Below, in pieces: positions 1 to 12,253 of a stretch of DNA of 64,000 nucleotides. Location of the stretch: positions 22,408,975 to 22,472,974 of the forward strand of contig JALGQZ010000011.1 in the NCBI GenBank assembly GCA_023105745.1, written 5' to 3'. Below the pieces are notes generated by a model. It had not been told where the DNA came from. It ran no database searches and saw only the letters and a list, made by a program, of their open reading frames with translations. The first letter of the stretch is position 1. Every line of letters begins with the position of its first letter. Origin of the DNA: Austropuccinia psidii (taxonomy: Eukaryota > Basidiomycota > Pucciniomycetes > Pucciniales > Sphaerophragmiaceae). A program made the translations under genes and the position numbers.

Positions 1-55
1 TGAGGACAGGAAAAGTATTTGATTTTTAATCAAAGTTTCATATCCACACCTTACA
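1..55 (+). repeat. 3' tail of the 5' LTR of element A
   Basis: These bases match 8218-8272 with few differences and end in CCTTACA just before the primer-binding site. The rest of this LTR is outside the window. Confidence 0.85.
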
Positions 56-57
56 TT

Positions 58-75
58 TGGGGGCCCAGCCGTGAT
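58..75 (+). other. Putative primer-binding site of element A
   Basis: TGGGGGCCCAGCCGTGAT follows the LTR end (CA) after a TT spacer. The same block with one to three changes sits at the same place in elements C (53315-53332) and D (25963-25980, minus strand), which supports a conserved minus-strand primer site. The tRNA that would pair with it was not identified. Confidence 0.65.
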
Positions 76-255
76 ATTTTACCTGTGACATATTTTTTTT
101 ACTCTTTTTAAACCTTTTTCTCATATTGAAAAAATTTAAAAACATATAAAAAATACTTATATTAAAAAAATCCATAAAAGATAATTTTTTTCATATTATA
201 AGTGAGGCTTATATTTTTATTTCTTTTTTGAAATAACCTTTTTTTACTTAATTAA

Positions 256-475
256 TTGGCTTTTTCGTTAATTTTAGTGTCTGATAACATGGTAAGACAA
301 GAAAACATTGAAACAGCCTCAACAGTCACCAGCATTATCCCTGCCAGTACTGTTAATTCAGACCACAATAGTACTGTTATTGTGACTCAAAATAACCAAC
401 CTGAACCAATATCTTCTGAATTTATTAACTTGGATATAAGTAATACCCTTCAGAAAGCTAAGAATTTGGCCAATA
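256..475 (+). other. Exon-like upstream ORF in the element A leader
   Basis: An open frame follows a TTTTAG at about 280 and includes an ATG at 288. It is rich in T, S and N, and runs to a good splice donor (GTAAGT at 475). Joining to an AG just inside the gag start region (about 538) keeps an open frame for roughly 43 further codons. Elements C and D have the same arrangement (TTTTAG, short ORF, GTGAGY donor, ATG-containing acceptor), which is why I list it. No domain is recognised. It may be a spliced leader exon or only a conserved noncoding leader. Confidence 0.35.
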
Positions 476-525
476 GTAAGTTTCTGACGTAAAAATACTA
501 TTTTAAGCCTTTTTAATCATAAACT

Positions 526-2578
526 ATGCCTTCAACTAGACCAGGAGCCAGTTATAACCCCTCAAGCAGCTCCCAGAAAGTTAATAGACATGATTATGGC
601 AGAAGCCAACCAGGTACAGAAGGAAAAGGGTCAGTTGATGACTTTCAAACAACTAAAATAGGTCATTCTGATGCTGATGATACCATTTTACCTTCACAAA
701 GAGCTGATACTGCCACAAGAAGCCTCAGTGGACATATACAAAGCCAGCCAAAAAGCTTACAACAATGCACTGCAGTACAAGGAGTACCAGATCCTGGCAG
801 ATCTGTGAAAAAACTGCATGAATTCTTACCTGACTGTGAGAAAGCTCCTGGGCCATCTTAATACTTGCAAATTGCTCAATGGATGGCATCCATTGAGGGC
901 AAACAAAAACATGATGCTCTTGACACTAGAATGGAGGAAAAACAACCCTCCACCACCCAAACAAGTGTCAAAAACAGCCTCAGTGGCCAGAAGCAGCAAT
1001 TCCAACGTGAAAAAGCAGCCACAAACTCCAAACAAGGGCAAAGGGAAAGCACCAGCCCTAAAGCCTTGCAGCCAAGGATACAGGATGCCATGGAAAATTT
1101 ATTTCAGATGGCCAGAACCATGATGGAATTACAGAAGAAGGAGGAAGCCAGATTAAGATTCCAGAAATGATTTCTGACATATTTGACTCCATCCCAGAGT
1201 TGTATGAAGCTATAAATGACGTGAAAAAACATCTTTCTGATAAAAATTAAACCATTTGTAACAACATTGAAACAAAAAACTTAAGTCTGTGCCAAATTAA
1301 TGAAACACTTATGTGTTTTGAAAAAGTTTCAAGAACAATTAAAAGTTCCAATAATGATAATTCTTTTGGAAATAAGATAAATAAACAATCTGCCATTATT
1401 AAAGAACTAACAGACAAATGTTCTCAGTTCAATATTGATAATATAATTGAAACAAGAATGAAACATGCCATAAATATTATCAAAACAGATAACAAAATAG
1501 TCCTAGAAGACATTTCAAATTCATTTAATGAAGTAAAGACATATACAATTGCCTTGTAAAAGTGTTTTGATGCTTCACAAGAGGAAGTATCAAAATTAAC
1601 AGTGAAATTGAATCAAGTTACCACAGATAATACAAGACAATCAGAATTATGGTAAGAACTGACACATAAAGAAGACATGTATAAAGTTGAAGTAATAAAT
1701 TTAATACAAGCCTTCCAACATGAGTACAGGAATTCCCAAAGGTGTAGCAACAGTAAAATGAATGATATTGAACAAATACTGAACACCTTACCAAGAATGT
1801 CTACACCTCTTAATCAAAATGAGGGCATAAGGATCCCAAATCCACAAGTATTGGATCCTTATAGTTCACAATTAAAAAATTAATTATCCACTTATTTTCA
1901 TAACTTGGAACCATCAATGGGCCAAGCACTTTAGAAAGAAGTACCAAAACTTAAAGAATGGCCTCACTTCAGTGGTGAAGGAGAATATGACCATATGGAA
2001 TTCATCAGAGGTATTGACATGATCAAAGAAGACTTTGAATTACCAAACAGATTGGTAACAGCCAGGTTTAACACCTTATTTACCAAATAAGCTCACAGAT
2101 GGTATATCAAATTGAGACAAGCACATGGACACCAAAGTTGGACTTGGTGGAAAACCCAAATTATCAACAAATGGGCCAATGATTCTTGGAGGTTTAAAGT
2201 GGAAACAGCCTTTGAATCTGCCAAATTTAATGCTGATAAAGACAAGCTTTACCATGGTTCTGCCAACAAAAAGACATATTAACAGCATTATATCCTGACA
2301 TGTCATAATTTATGATTTATAGAAGGATTCTTAGACAATGTGGAGGTGACTTAGAGCATTCTGTCAAAAGCAGGACTACTGAAAAATCTTCAGCAGAAGA
2401 TATTATCAATATATTAGAAAAAGTAACCACAAGAACCAAAATTGTTTCTAGTAGGGTGAATCTCAAAACAAGGTTTAATACACCTTGGAAAGATTTGGTG
2501 GACAAAAACCCCAAATACAATTCTAATAATATTAAGTTTAAATCTTCAGATACAGTCAGAAAGTGCCATATTTGCTGA
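526..2578 (+). pseudogene. gag of element A (broken)
   Basis: The start ATG at 526 opens a 111-codon N-terminal segment; downstream the frame shifts several times. A coiled-coil-like, polar region lies at about 1311-1880. A capsid-like region with a GEGEYDHME motif lies at about 1970-2000, followed by the W-rich block (WxxWxxQIINKWAND) seen in element C Gag. At 2312-2578 is the segment leading to a zinc knuckle, where the CHIC half is followed by a TGA at 2576-2578. Frameshifts and stops make it a pseudogene. A second reading frame at 865-1170 ends in a peptide very like the overlapping ORF of element C (DAMENLFQMARTMMEL here). Confidence 0.85.
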
Positions 2579-2653
2579 AGCACCACCCATTTAGCCAATA
2601 CATGTCCAAAAAGGGGGGAAATCAATGAAATTGATATTGAAAAGGAACCTGAT

Positions 2654-5600
2654 GTGGAAAAAGATGACATAATTGAAGACAATTCAGATGATAAGTCATC
2701 AATATTTTCTAAATCTTCAAAAGATATAGAAAATATTGATGCCACTTCTGACATCATGGAATCTTATTCCCACTTGCCACAATTGAGCAATGGTCAACTT
2801 GATTTATCAAAAGTTCAAGATGCACAACTTATGAAAACAAAACCAAACAGGGGGAAAGGTTATACAGCTGGTAACTCCTGTATAACAGAAGTAGTGATTG
2901 AAAACAAGCCCACCAAGCTTTTGCTTGACCCAGGAGCCTTCTGCTCTTGTGTTGGAAAATCTTTTCTTAAAACTTGTGTAGCAAATTCTGAAGACCAATT
3001 GTTACCAATTTATGGTATAAAATTCAATAGTGCAAGTAATCCAATGAAAGCATTAGGAATTTTTGAGACCAATGTCATATTCCCACACATTAATGAGAAT
3101 TTAAGAATCACAGTTGAATTTTTTGTTATGGAAAACTGCTCCAGCACCCATTTTATATTGTGAAATGACTATTTAATCATGTATGGGATAGATTTACATA
3201 ACAACAAAGACAGATACTTTACTATTGGAGACAATAAGCGCCAAGAATTTGCCTTTTTACCATTTAAAAGACAAATTACAGTAAACAAAGTATCACCAGT
3301 CAGCTTAAAGTTAGAAAAATTCAAGTCTGAACAGCTAAATGAAGCTGAAATAAGCCTTCATCTGACTGATAAACAAGAAAATGAACTTTCTTCCCTTTTG
3401 TATGACCATAAAGAAGCATTTGCTTCAGATAAAGAACCCCTAGGGGAAATTATTGGTCATGAAGTTGACATCATTCTTAACATTGAGAGACCTTATCCAC
3501 CACTCTTAAGAAGACCTGCATATCCAGAAAGTCCAAAATTGAGAGAAGCTCTGGAAATTCATATCAAAGAACTTCTAGACCTTGGTGTAATAAGAAAAGT
3601 TGGCCATAATGAAGAAGTAGAAATAACTACACCAGTCATAGTGGCATGGAATAATGGAAAATCCACAATGGTTGGTGACTTTAGAGCTCTGAACACTTAC
3701 ACTGTTCCAGATAGGTACCCAATACCAACAGTCCAAATTGCCCTTACTCAAATATTTCAGGCAGTTTATATAACCACTATGGATGCCCTTAAAGGATTCC
3801 ATCAAAATTTGGTGACACCAAGAGCAAGAAAATATTTGAGAATTACTGTCCATTGTGGAGTGTATGAATATTTAAGAATGCCCTGTGGTATCAAAAATGC
3901 ACCTTCACACTTCCAAAGAATGATGAATGAAATCTTCCCTGAAGAACTTTCAGAGGGATGGTTAATCATTTACATTGATGACATTATTGTCTGTTCCAAG
4001 ACTTGGGAAGAGCACATGTACAGATTGTCCAGAACGTTTACAAAAATTCAATCAGTAAACATGAAAATCTCTTTGAAGAAATGTCATTTTGGATTTAAAG
4101 AACTTAAAGCACTAGGACATGTTGTATCTGGTTTGTCCCTCGGAATTGACAAGAACAAATTTTCAGCAGTATTTCTAAAGCCCATGCCTCAGAACAAAAA
4201 GGAAATTCAGTCATTTTTAGGTTTTGCAGGATATTATAGGCAACACATTAAAGATTTTGCATCCATAGCAAGACCACTTTATAAATTGTGTGACAAAGAC
4301 ACAGTCTTTGAAATGACTGTTGACAGAGTGAAAGCTTTTGAGTCTCTAAGAGAAGCCTTGAGCACTGCTCCACTCTTACTGATTCCAGACTTTAAATTGC
4401 CTTTTAAATTGTATATTGATGGATAAGGGGATGGGCTTGGTGCTGCACTTCATCAAGTTCAGATCATAAATGATAAACCTGTAGAAGAACCCATATGTTT
4501 CATATCCAGGAAAATCAAACCAACTGAAGCCAGATATGGAGCAAGTCAAATGGAATGTCTATGCCTTGTCTGGGCCTTGGAGAAATTGAACTACTTCTTA
4601 GAGGGATGTGTTTTTGAGGTAATAACAGATTGTACAGCTGTCAAATCACTTCTGAACATGAATACACCCAGCAGACATATGCTCAGATGGCAAATAGCCA
4701 TACAATAATACAGAGGCAATATGACTATTGTTCATAAGGATGGGAATATTCATAAGAATGAAGATGGACTAAGCAGATAGCAATTACCAAATAATATTGA
4801 TAATCCTGCTTATGTGCCAGAAGAAGCTTCACCACAAATTCCAATAGAAGGAATAAGTGTTACAGACTTGAACACCACCTTCTTTGAAGAAGTCAGAAGT
4901 AGTTACACTCAAGATAAGAATTTTAGCATCTTATGCCAATTACCTGTCAAAGACTGTAAAGACAACTCTATAATACATGCCTTGGATGAAGTATGGAAAA
5001 AATCTTATTATGAAGGAAGATTTCACCTACTGGATGGTATAATTTACCACAGAACCAAGCACACATGTGTCATGAAAGTTGTAGACAGGTCATTAATCAA
5101 TCTTGTACTGAAAGAATTCCATGATAGTCCCTTTTCAGGACATCTGTCTGAAGACAGAACAAGAGAGAAAGTAAAAACCTGCATATGGTGGCCAATGTGG
5201 CAGAAAGATGTTGCAGAGTATTGCAAAGCCTGTGACAGATGCCAAAAGGCAAATAAATCCACTGGCAAGAGACTTGGAAATATGATACAAATCCAAGAAC
5301 CAAGCAGACCTTGGGAAATTTTCCATATGGATTGGGTAACTGGCCTACCACCAGGAGGTGACAGAAGCTATAATGCTTGCCTAGTAATTGTGGAAAGATT
5401 CAGTAAAACTCCAATCTTTTTACCATGTCACAAGGATGATACAGCCATGGATACAGCTCTTCTGATATGGAATAGAGTAATGTCATGGACTGGGATATTT
5501 ACAAATATCATTAGTGATAGGGATCCCAAATTCACTTCAGCACTATGGACAAATTTTCACCAATTATTTGGCACTAAGCTTTCATTCTCTACAGCCTACC

Positions 5601-6430
5601 ACCCACAAACTGATGGCCTGGCTGAAAGGATGATCCAAACCTTAGAGGACACGGTAAGAAGATTTTGTGCCTATGGCCTTGAACTCAAAGATTGTGATGT
5701 ATTTACCCATGATTGGTGTACTCTGTTTCCAGCACTGGAATTAGCATATAAAACATCAATCCATGCCAGTACCAATCAAACTCCTGCTATCCTAGAAAAA
5801 GGAAGGAACCCCAAATTACCCCAAGATTCCTTGAGGAAAGATTTTATTTAAATACATCCCACAGCTGCCAGCTTCAAGGGAATGCTAGACAAAGCTAGAA
5901 AGCATGCAGTAAGGTGCATGGAGGACTCTTTTTCATATGCTAAGGACAAATGGGATAAATCACATGCAACACCAGATTTCAAAGTGGGGGACTTAGTTCT
6001 TGTATCCACCACTAACTTCAATAACATCAAAGGATGTAAAAAGCTGAAAGACTCCTTTGCAGGACCTTTTGTGATTAAAGCCCTCCATGGAGAAAATGCT
6101 GTTGAAGTAGAGTTATCTGAAGAACTTAGCAATACGCATCCTACATTTCCAGTGAGCTTGATAAAGCCATATAAATCTAGTGATGCTGAAAAATTTCCCT
6201 TGAGGAATAAAATTCCCCAAGCTATACCTACTGTTGAGCCATATGGTAGTAAGAAGATTACCAAAGTTCTCAAAGAAAGAAAGTTGAGAACCAACAAAGT
6301 AAGGGAATACCTTGTTAGGTACAGTGTCCCAGCTTGTGAAGATGAATGGTTGCCAGAAAAGGACATACCTGAAACTACTAAACTTCTCAGAAGGTTCAGG
6401 AGCACTAGAAATAACAATATTACAAAGTAA
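2654..6430 (+). pseudogene. pol of element A: protease, RT, RNase H, integrase, chromodomain (broken by in-frame stops)
   Basis: This is one reading frame interrupted by stops at 3161, 4424, 4706, 4778 and 5849, with no frameshift. The protease region reads LLDPGAFCSCVGK, that is D-P-G where retropepsins usually have D-T-G. RT carries an intact YIDDII at about 3970 (ORF 3179-4426). RNase H continues through 4427-4813. The integrase (4814-5851) keeps the HHCC finger (HDSPFSGH ... CKACDRC) and the three acidic residues in HMDW, SDRDPKF and [16 protein letters not shown]-terminal integrase/chromodomain-like segment (5882-6430) ends with EYLVRY and DEWLPEKDI. The copy cannot make a full polyprotein, but most catalytic motifs are legible, so decay is moderate. 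Confidence 0.93.
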
Positions 6431-6440
6431 TATTCCTTTT

Positions 6441-6453
6441 TAGGGGGAGGGAA
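6441..6453 (+). other. Polypurine tract of element A
   Basis: The purine run TAGGGGGAGGGAA lies directly before the 3' LTR start TGTGGGCC. This is the usual position of the plus-strand primer in LTR elements. Elements C and D have GGTGGTAGGGA(A) at the same position. Confidence 0.75.
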
Positions 6454-8272
6454 TGTGGGCCTTAGAGGTATTTTTATATACCCCAAAGACCACAAATGAT
6501 AAATTAAAATACAAATATAAATAAAAATGAATTTATTTATATTATAAAAATAAAAATTAAGAAATAAATACAAATCTATATTCAAAAATCAAAACTTAAT
6601 TATAATTTAAAAATAAAATTACAATAAAATTTAAAATCATGAAAATTCATTTTTACTTGTAAAAATTATGTAAAAATGAATTTTTAATTAAAAATTATGA
6701 AATTCAAATATTTTTGGTAAAAATTTATATAAAATATATTATAGCTTTTTATCCAATAAATAAACATATAAAAATTATTTCACCATTTGATTCCTCATAA
6801 AAAATTAGGTGGGGTCACCTATGAGTGAAATTTTTGTAACTCAACTCTGAATAAGCTTAACTTAAATTTTTAGTATTTTCAATACAAAAATTTAAAATCC
6901 TCAAAACTCTAATTTAATTCACACCACATGTGGTGTTAACCATCAATTTTTGTGTTAAAATTTAGGTGTTGTGTTTAGTTTCGAAGTTATGAGGCATTGA
7001 ATTATTTTCAATTGAATTCAATTGAAATGTCAAAATGTGCGCGTGTATTACATAAGTGAACTTTTATTTACATATGAGGTATCAATTATTACTGTATTGT
7101 ACTGTACAATTCAATTTAATTGCATACGTAAATTACAAGTATAATACATGATGAGGAATTAAAGGAAAAAAATAAATTGGAAAGATTAGAATTGAGGGGA
7201 AAGGAACTCTAGCTCTAAGGGGGATCCAGACCCCCAAAATCCTTGCTGACAGGCATAAGATGTCAAAATTCACGCAAACGTTCATCACTTTTGGCCTGGA
7301 ATTTAGTCACAGGGTCTGTGACTCAATTGATGATGAGGTTTTGATACCAACCAGGGCAGTTTTAACTGTTTCCAAGAGGGTAAAACTACCCTTAAGTTGA
7401 AACAATGTTAGTAAAAAAAGTTTCAACTGGTTTCTACGCCTCTTACACACATTCTGACGTGTTTTGAAGGCTCTAGACCAGGTATTACTATAGTAATGGC
7501 TGATTTAAGGGTATAAAATGGCTAAAACCAGCCCTTTTTTGGTCTAAGCCAGGGTTCAATGATGCCATAATTGGCTTTTCTGTTGTCAGACTGTTTTTCA
7601 CAACTGACAAGAGTAAATTTTACTTTTAGAGTAAAGAAAATTGATGGCTATAAAAGAATGTCTTCTTTGCCCCACTTTTCTCTTCATGTTAGAATCTTTT
7701 CCTTTTATAATTAGTTTATACACTTTTAAACCAATCAATAAAAGATTCCAACCACCTTTTTTAAATCATCTTAAACCTTTTAGCCACGTGAAAAAATCAT
7801 TATAATCATTGTTTGTAACTCTTATAATCATTTTTACCCATGAACCACCCCAAAAGTGAATCAAAGCATCTTTCATCACTGTTAACTTTGTCACTTTGTC
7901 TCCAAATTCACTCTGGTCACTTTTGGGCGTGCTTTTTCTTTAATATTATTTTTAAAGACTTTGTTCTTTAATCAATTTCTTGCAGTTCTTTGCTCAATTA
8001 ATTCCAATTGAAATTGCTCTTGAAGAAATTTCTTTTGTAGCCTTAAATATCTCTTGTAGAGTATTTTTGGATAAATTTTTATTGTTGGTAAAACAATAAA
8101 TCTTTATAATATGATTGTTTTATACTAATAAAGCTATAGAAAAAGAAATCAGCGTGTTTTCTCTTAAAAATAATATTTCTTACTATTTTTGATTTAATTT
8201 TTACCTTATACAAATTTTGAGGACAGGAAAAGTACTTGATTTGCAATCAAAGTTTCACATTCACACCTTACA
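6454..8272 (+). repeat. 3' LTR of element A (1819 bp)
   Basis: The LTR starts TGTGGGCCTTAGAGG after the polypurine tract and ends CACACCTTACA, identical to the end of the partial 5' LTR at 45-55. It begins TG and ends CA as expected. No host gene is seen in it. Short ORFs inside it are not supported. Confidence 0.88.
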
Positions 8273-9433
8273 GCCACAGAGTGGAAAATTTCACATTTGT
8301 GGCTTACTTGGGGCTCCACAGGCTACATACAGCCTTGTAATGAGCTCAAATGTTGTTTTGGGACCACAAGTTGCTGTTTTCTACATAATTTCCAGACCAT
8401 TTCAGAAGCTGCACATAAAGCTTCTGCAGGCTTCTGATTAGTCAGGTTACGAGTAATCAGAGCTTAATCATATTTTGAATAGCTTTGCTGACTCATAATT
8501 CAATTATATTGGAGAGTATTCCACAGTACCACCCTGTACAGAAATTTGAGGTAATTTATTATCCAAAACATGTGTGATCAGCTTATAAACAGCCCTTTTT
8601 TTCTTTTACACCTCATAATTAAATTTTCTGGGACAATATCCTACAATACCACTTGGTGTGGCATTATAGCCTGAAATCCTGAAGAAATATGCCAGTTCAT
8701 AAGATACAGAGCTCAAAGGCGACTCATATTCTGGCCAAAAGTGATATTTACAGTATTTTAATACTTATTACCCACCTTTTCTTAATTATTTCACAACTTT
8801 AAAGGCTTAAAGTATTTTTCCTGTCTTGAGAGAAAGTTACCAATAAGTTTTGAGCTGTGTGGGATACAGGAGTGATGTTTACATTTTGATGTAACCGTAC
8901 TTGAGCCCTTTCAGAAAATATAATCCTTTATAGGCTTCCTATACAAACTGTGAATGCTAGCTTGGAGGTGAAAAAATGGTATAATTTTTCCAGGCTTGAC
9001 AAATAGTATTTTTGTGGAAATTTCTGATCTGGTGACTCTAAAGGCTTTTAAACACTACCATTATATATTATTAATTGATAAATTTAATAATATACTCCAT
9101 TTTTTAGGGTATTTGATCCAAAATCTAGAATTTATATGGGAGGTGAAAAATGAGGCTTATTCTCAGAAAAATTTTACAACCTCAATAACTTGGCCAATTC
9201 TTATTTTTTGATCATTAGAATAATATTTTATGAAAAGTAAAGAAATCCTCCTTCAGATGTTCAAATTTGAAGACTAACTGTATTAGGTCCTGATTGTTTT
9301 TTATTTTTACTTATTTTACCTTTATTTGGTTTAATAAAGATTAAACGTCTGAATTTTACTCATTCTTATGTACCATTTTCATGGTACTTTTAAATTTCAT
9401 TCTTGTGCTCTGTTTTTGAGTCACAGGATTACA
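8273..9433 (-). repeat. Probable 3' LTR of element G, cut by element A
   Basis: It is a diverged direct copy of part of 28990-30763. Similar blocks run in the same order, though the upper copy holds about 290 bp more in one place. Read on the minus strand it would begin TGTAATCC beside a purine-rich GGAGGTAGG. The rest of the LTR lies beyond element A, outside the window. Confidence 0.5.
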
Positions 9434-11940
9434 TAACCTACCTCCAGAAAACTATCATCATTGATGAAGCTCTTCTGTCCTCATAAAGGCTCTGAGGCCT
9501 TCAGTATGTATCCTTTTATCTTTACTATTGTTTTTAATTTACCAATTTGTTTTACCTGGTCATATGTCTTTGAATTAAATCAGGTTTACTTTGTGCTTCA
9601 TTTTTTGAGTTTATCTAGAGAAATTATTTTACTCCTATGGACTCTTTAATTTTTATTTACTTCTTATTTTAATTATGTATGCTTATAGCATATGCCATGT
9701 GGTATTATGTTCCCACAAGTAAACCATTCATTTATGAACTTTCAAGTACCAACAACCCAATATTCAATATTGATTTCTCCTTCAAGTGTGAGATTAAGTT
9801 CTTTTTCTGAACTATTTCAAATCATCTCATCTTCTCTAAGGCTCTTCTAAAATTTCTGGCTTTTGTTGGAAGTAATCTTTTATGGTAGTCAGTAAAGTGT
9901 TTGTTCAAGTATTCCTTGGCTACCACTGAGAGGTTTTCTCCTGTTTCAATGGTAAAGGCATTTTTCCTCTTCTCAATCTGAACATCCAACTTTGAAGGTG
10001 TCACCTGACCAAAACCCATGCCTGATTTTGGTATTTCCAAAGATATTTTGGCATCTATTTTTCCCTTACTCCAACCATAATCCCCTGTTCTTTGGGAAAT
10101 ATGATGACTGGTGAGAGTAGAGTCAATACCCTTTGGTGATTATCTCACATGTTCCATAGTTCATTAGTCCATGAGGCCTTATTAACTTCTTGATGAATCT
10201 CTAATCCCATTACCCAGGCTATCACATTCAGAACTTCTCTCTTTTTGGTCTCTTTCACCTTCCCCTCTTTCAAATATCTTCTTCCCTTTTGAAAATATAT
10301 TTTCATACTTATTTGGATTATTTTCCTCAAGAGATGGCCTTTCCTTTTATATTTCATAATAATTTTTGTATGAGTTATTTCTTCTATCTGATTATCTTTT
10401 CTTAATATATTGAAAATTATTTTATATGTCATAAAGGGTTCAGTACTTAAAATATATTCCTTTTACTACATGTTCCAAGTCTCCTGGTAGTTTTATCAAC
10501 AAATTATTTTTTATCTTCTCTGTTTCAATATGAGGATAAATAGACTTCAGCCCTTTTTGAATTCCTCAAAGACCATTAAAATGTATATTTTTCCAATTTG
10601 TATGGGTAATTGTCAAACAAAAATTCTTTTATCAAATCCAAGCTCCATTTCTATATCTTTCAAAAATTTGGTTTCTCCACAATGGAAAGTTTTTCACACC
10701 ATGTATTTCTTCTATTCAAGTATCCAAAAAAATTTTATGACTTTTGAGATCTGTATTCATCTTTCAGTAATTAAGTAATCTTGAATTATTGGCACATTAA
10801 CAAGTAGACTATCAATATATTCAATCAGTCCATATGGTCATATTCTCCAATTCATGTGAAAACAGGAAAGTATTTGAAATCTGAGAGATTTTTTTTGAAT
10901 TGGCTCATATCTTCATCATCTTGGTATACAGATTTAGATCTACATGCTTGCTTATTTTGACCAAGAATTGGTTATTCTTGGTCTACTCTGACCTCTGATG
11001 AAGACTTATTGTGCTCCCAAGGTTCACTCTTCATTGTTACATCAACTTGGGTGGGCTCAAGGTATTTACTTGTACCTCCTCCTTCATACTTTCAAAAAAA
11101 TCCCTTACTATTGAGACCTCATCTTAAAGTATCTCCAGGCCTCTTGAGATTTTTTGTTATCAAATGAACTTCTTTTCCTGATCTCTACTGTGGGATTAGA
11201 ATTATTCCCCTATCCTGTCCAAATTGGAATCTATTTTATCCATGGTTTGGCTTCTAAGGTTATTTTATTTAGTTATGTTGCACATATCATCTCAAAGATT
11301 TTTCATGAAATCCATTTTCCATTTCATGTGAAGCCCCTTGAAAAAATTCATATGGTTGGTTTTCCAGTTGAGGGGCTGTAACACTGATTGAAGAAATCTG
11401 TTTGCTAATTATAGATTAATAAATATTTTTTTCTATTGCCACAAATTCTTTCTAAGTTTGTGTGTTTCATGAAACTAATTTCTCAATATCTGGTTTGGCT
11501 TATTGATAATTTCTCTCTTCTTATTAGATGAAATAGTTTTTTATCCCTCTCTTCTTTTTGGAATCCTCTTGGGATAGATGAATTTTGTGATTTTTGAATA
11601 CCCTGATTATTCATCTATGGACTCTATTATCTTCCTGTGTGTCTTCTGGGATGAGAATTTTGACTCAAACTCCCCTTTTGGGTAGACTGAACAGGAGTTT
11701 TTGGGTCAGAATGATTTCTCCTGAGTCCATGAGATCCATTTCTATGAGTATATCTCTCCAACCTATTTCTAAGTTAACCTTAATTACTGTTCCATTCTTG
11801 ATATCTTTTACCATTCTCAATTCATTCTCCTTTATGAACCACCTTCTGGTGGTTCTTTTCCTTTCTACAGGCTTATTTTGTGGGACTCCAAGATTTCTGA
11901 GATTATTTGGTTTCATGGTTTCTAATCAAAATGAATAATC
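9434..11940 (-). pseudogene. gag remnant of a Ty3/Gypsy family different from A, C and D
   Basis: On the minus strand near 10830-10900 the translation reads KYFPVFT, stop, IGEYDHMD. This is the capsid-start motif ([10 protein letters not shown]) of the Gag proteins in elements A and C, but the surrounding residues differ. Upstream (10.9-11.9 kb) is a charged N-terminal part (ORF 11665-11916). Downstream are a basic stretch (10145-10432) and an 72-codon ORF (9822-10040) ending in RNFRRALEKMR that I do not recognise. Many stops and frameshifts interrupt it. No pol sequence follows before the LTR-like repeat at 9433. The gag call rests on one motif plus the matching order of blocks. Confidence 0.5.
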
Positions 11941-12253
11941 TTAATAAGAGTTTTCTTCTTTCTTTTTTAATTTAAAAGTACCTTTTCAAAATTTAAGAGT
12001 GTATTCTACAGGTTATTTCAGCTTTTTTTTCACATTGATTATTGACAGATGGGTCTCTCTGTTCTGATTATTGAGTGTTGAGAAGACTTTCTTCCACTAA
12101 GAATGAAAAACATATATTCAAAAGAATACTATTTCTCCTTGAGATAATAGGTGAAGCTTTTATTTTTATTGATTCTATGATATGAAGAGAAGATTTAGTT
12201 CTGATGGATTGTCTTCAAGGAAAGTTTTTTGTTTTATACTTGAAGATGGGATA

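Larger units (their letters stand above)
1..8272 (+). mobile_element. Element A: degenerate Ty3/Gypsy LTR retrotransposon, 5' truncated by the window edge
   Basis: The order LTR end, primer-binding site, gag, protease, RT, RNase H, integrase, chromodomain, polypurine tract, LTR is that of a chromodomain-bearing Ty3/Gypsy element. Only the last 55 bp of the 5' LTR lie in the window; they match the end of the 3' LTR (6454-8272). The pol part keeps one reading frame for almost 4 kb but is broken by several stop codons, so the copy is inactive. Its LTR starts TGTGGGCC, unlike the TGTGAGCC LTRs of elements C and D, so it belongs to a related but separate subfamily. It is inserted into another repeat (8273-9433). 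The second target-site copy lies outside the window, so the duplication cannot be checked. Confidence 0.93.

Noticed and set aside
2654..6430. Repeat-induced point mutation as the cause of stops in element A
   Set aside because: The stops include non-transition changes, such as Glu GAA to TAA relative to element C. No uniform C-to-T pattern is visible by eye. A formal RIP index was not computed.
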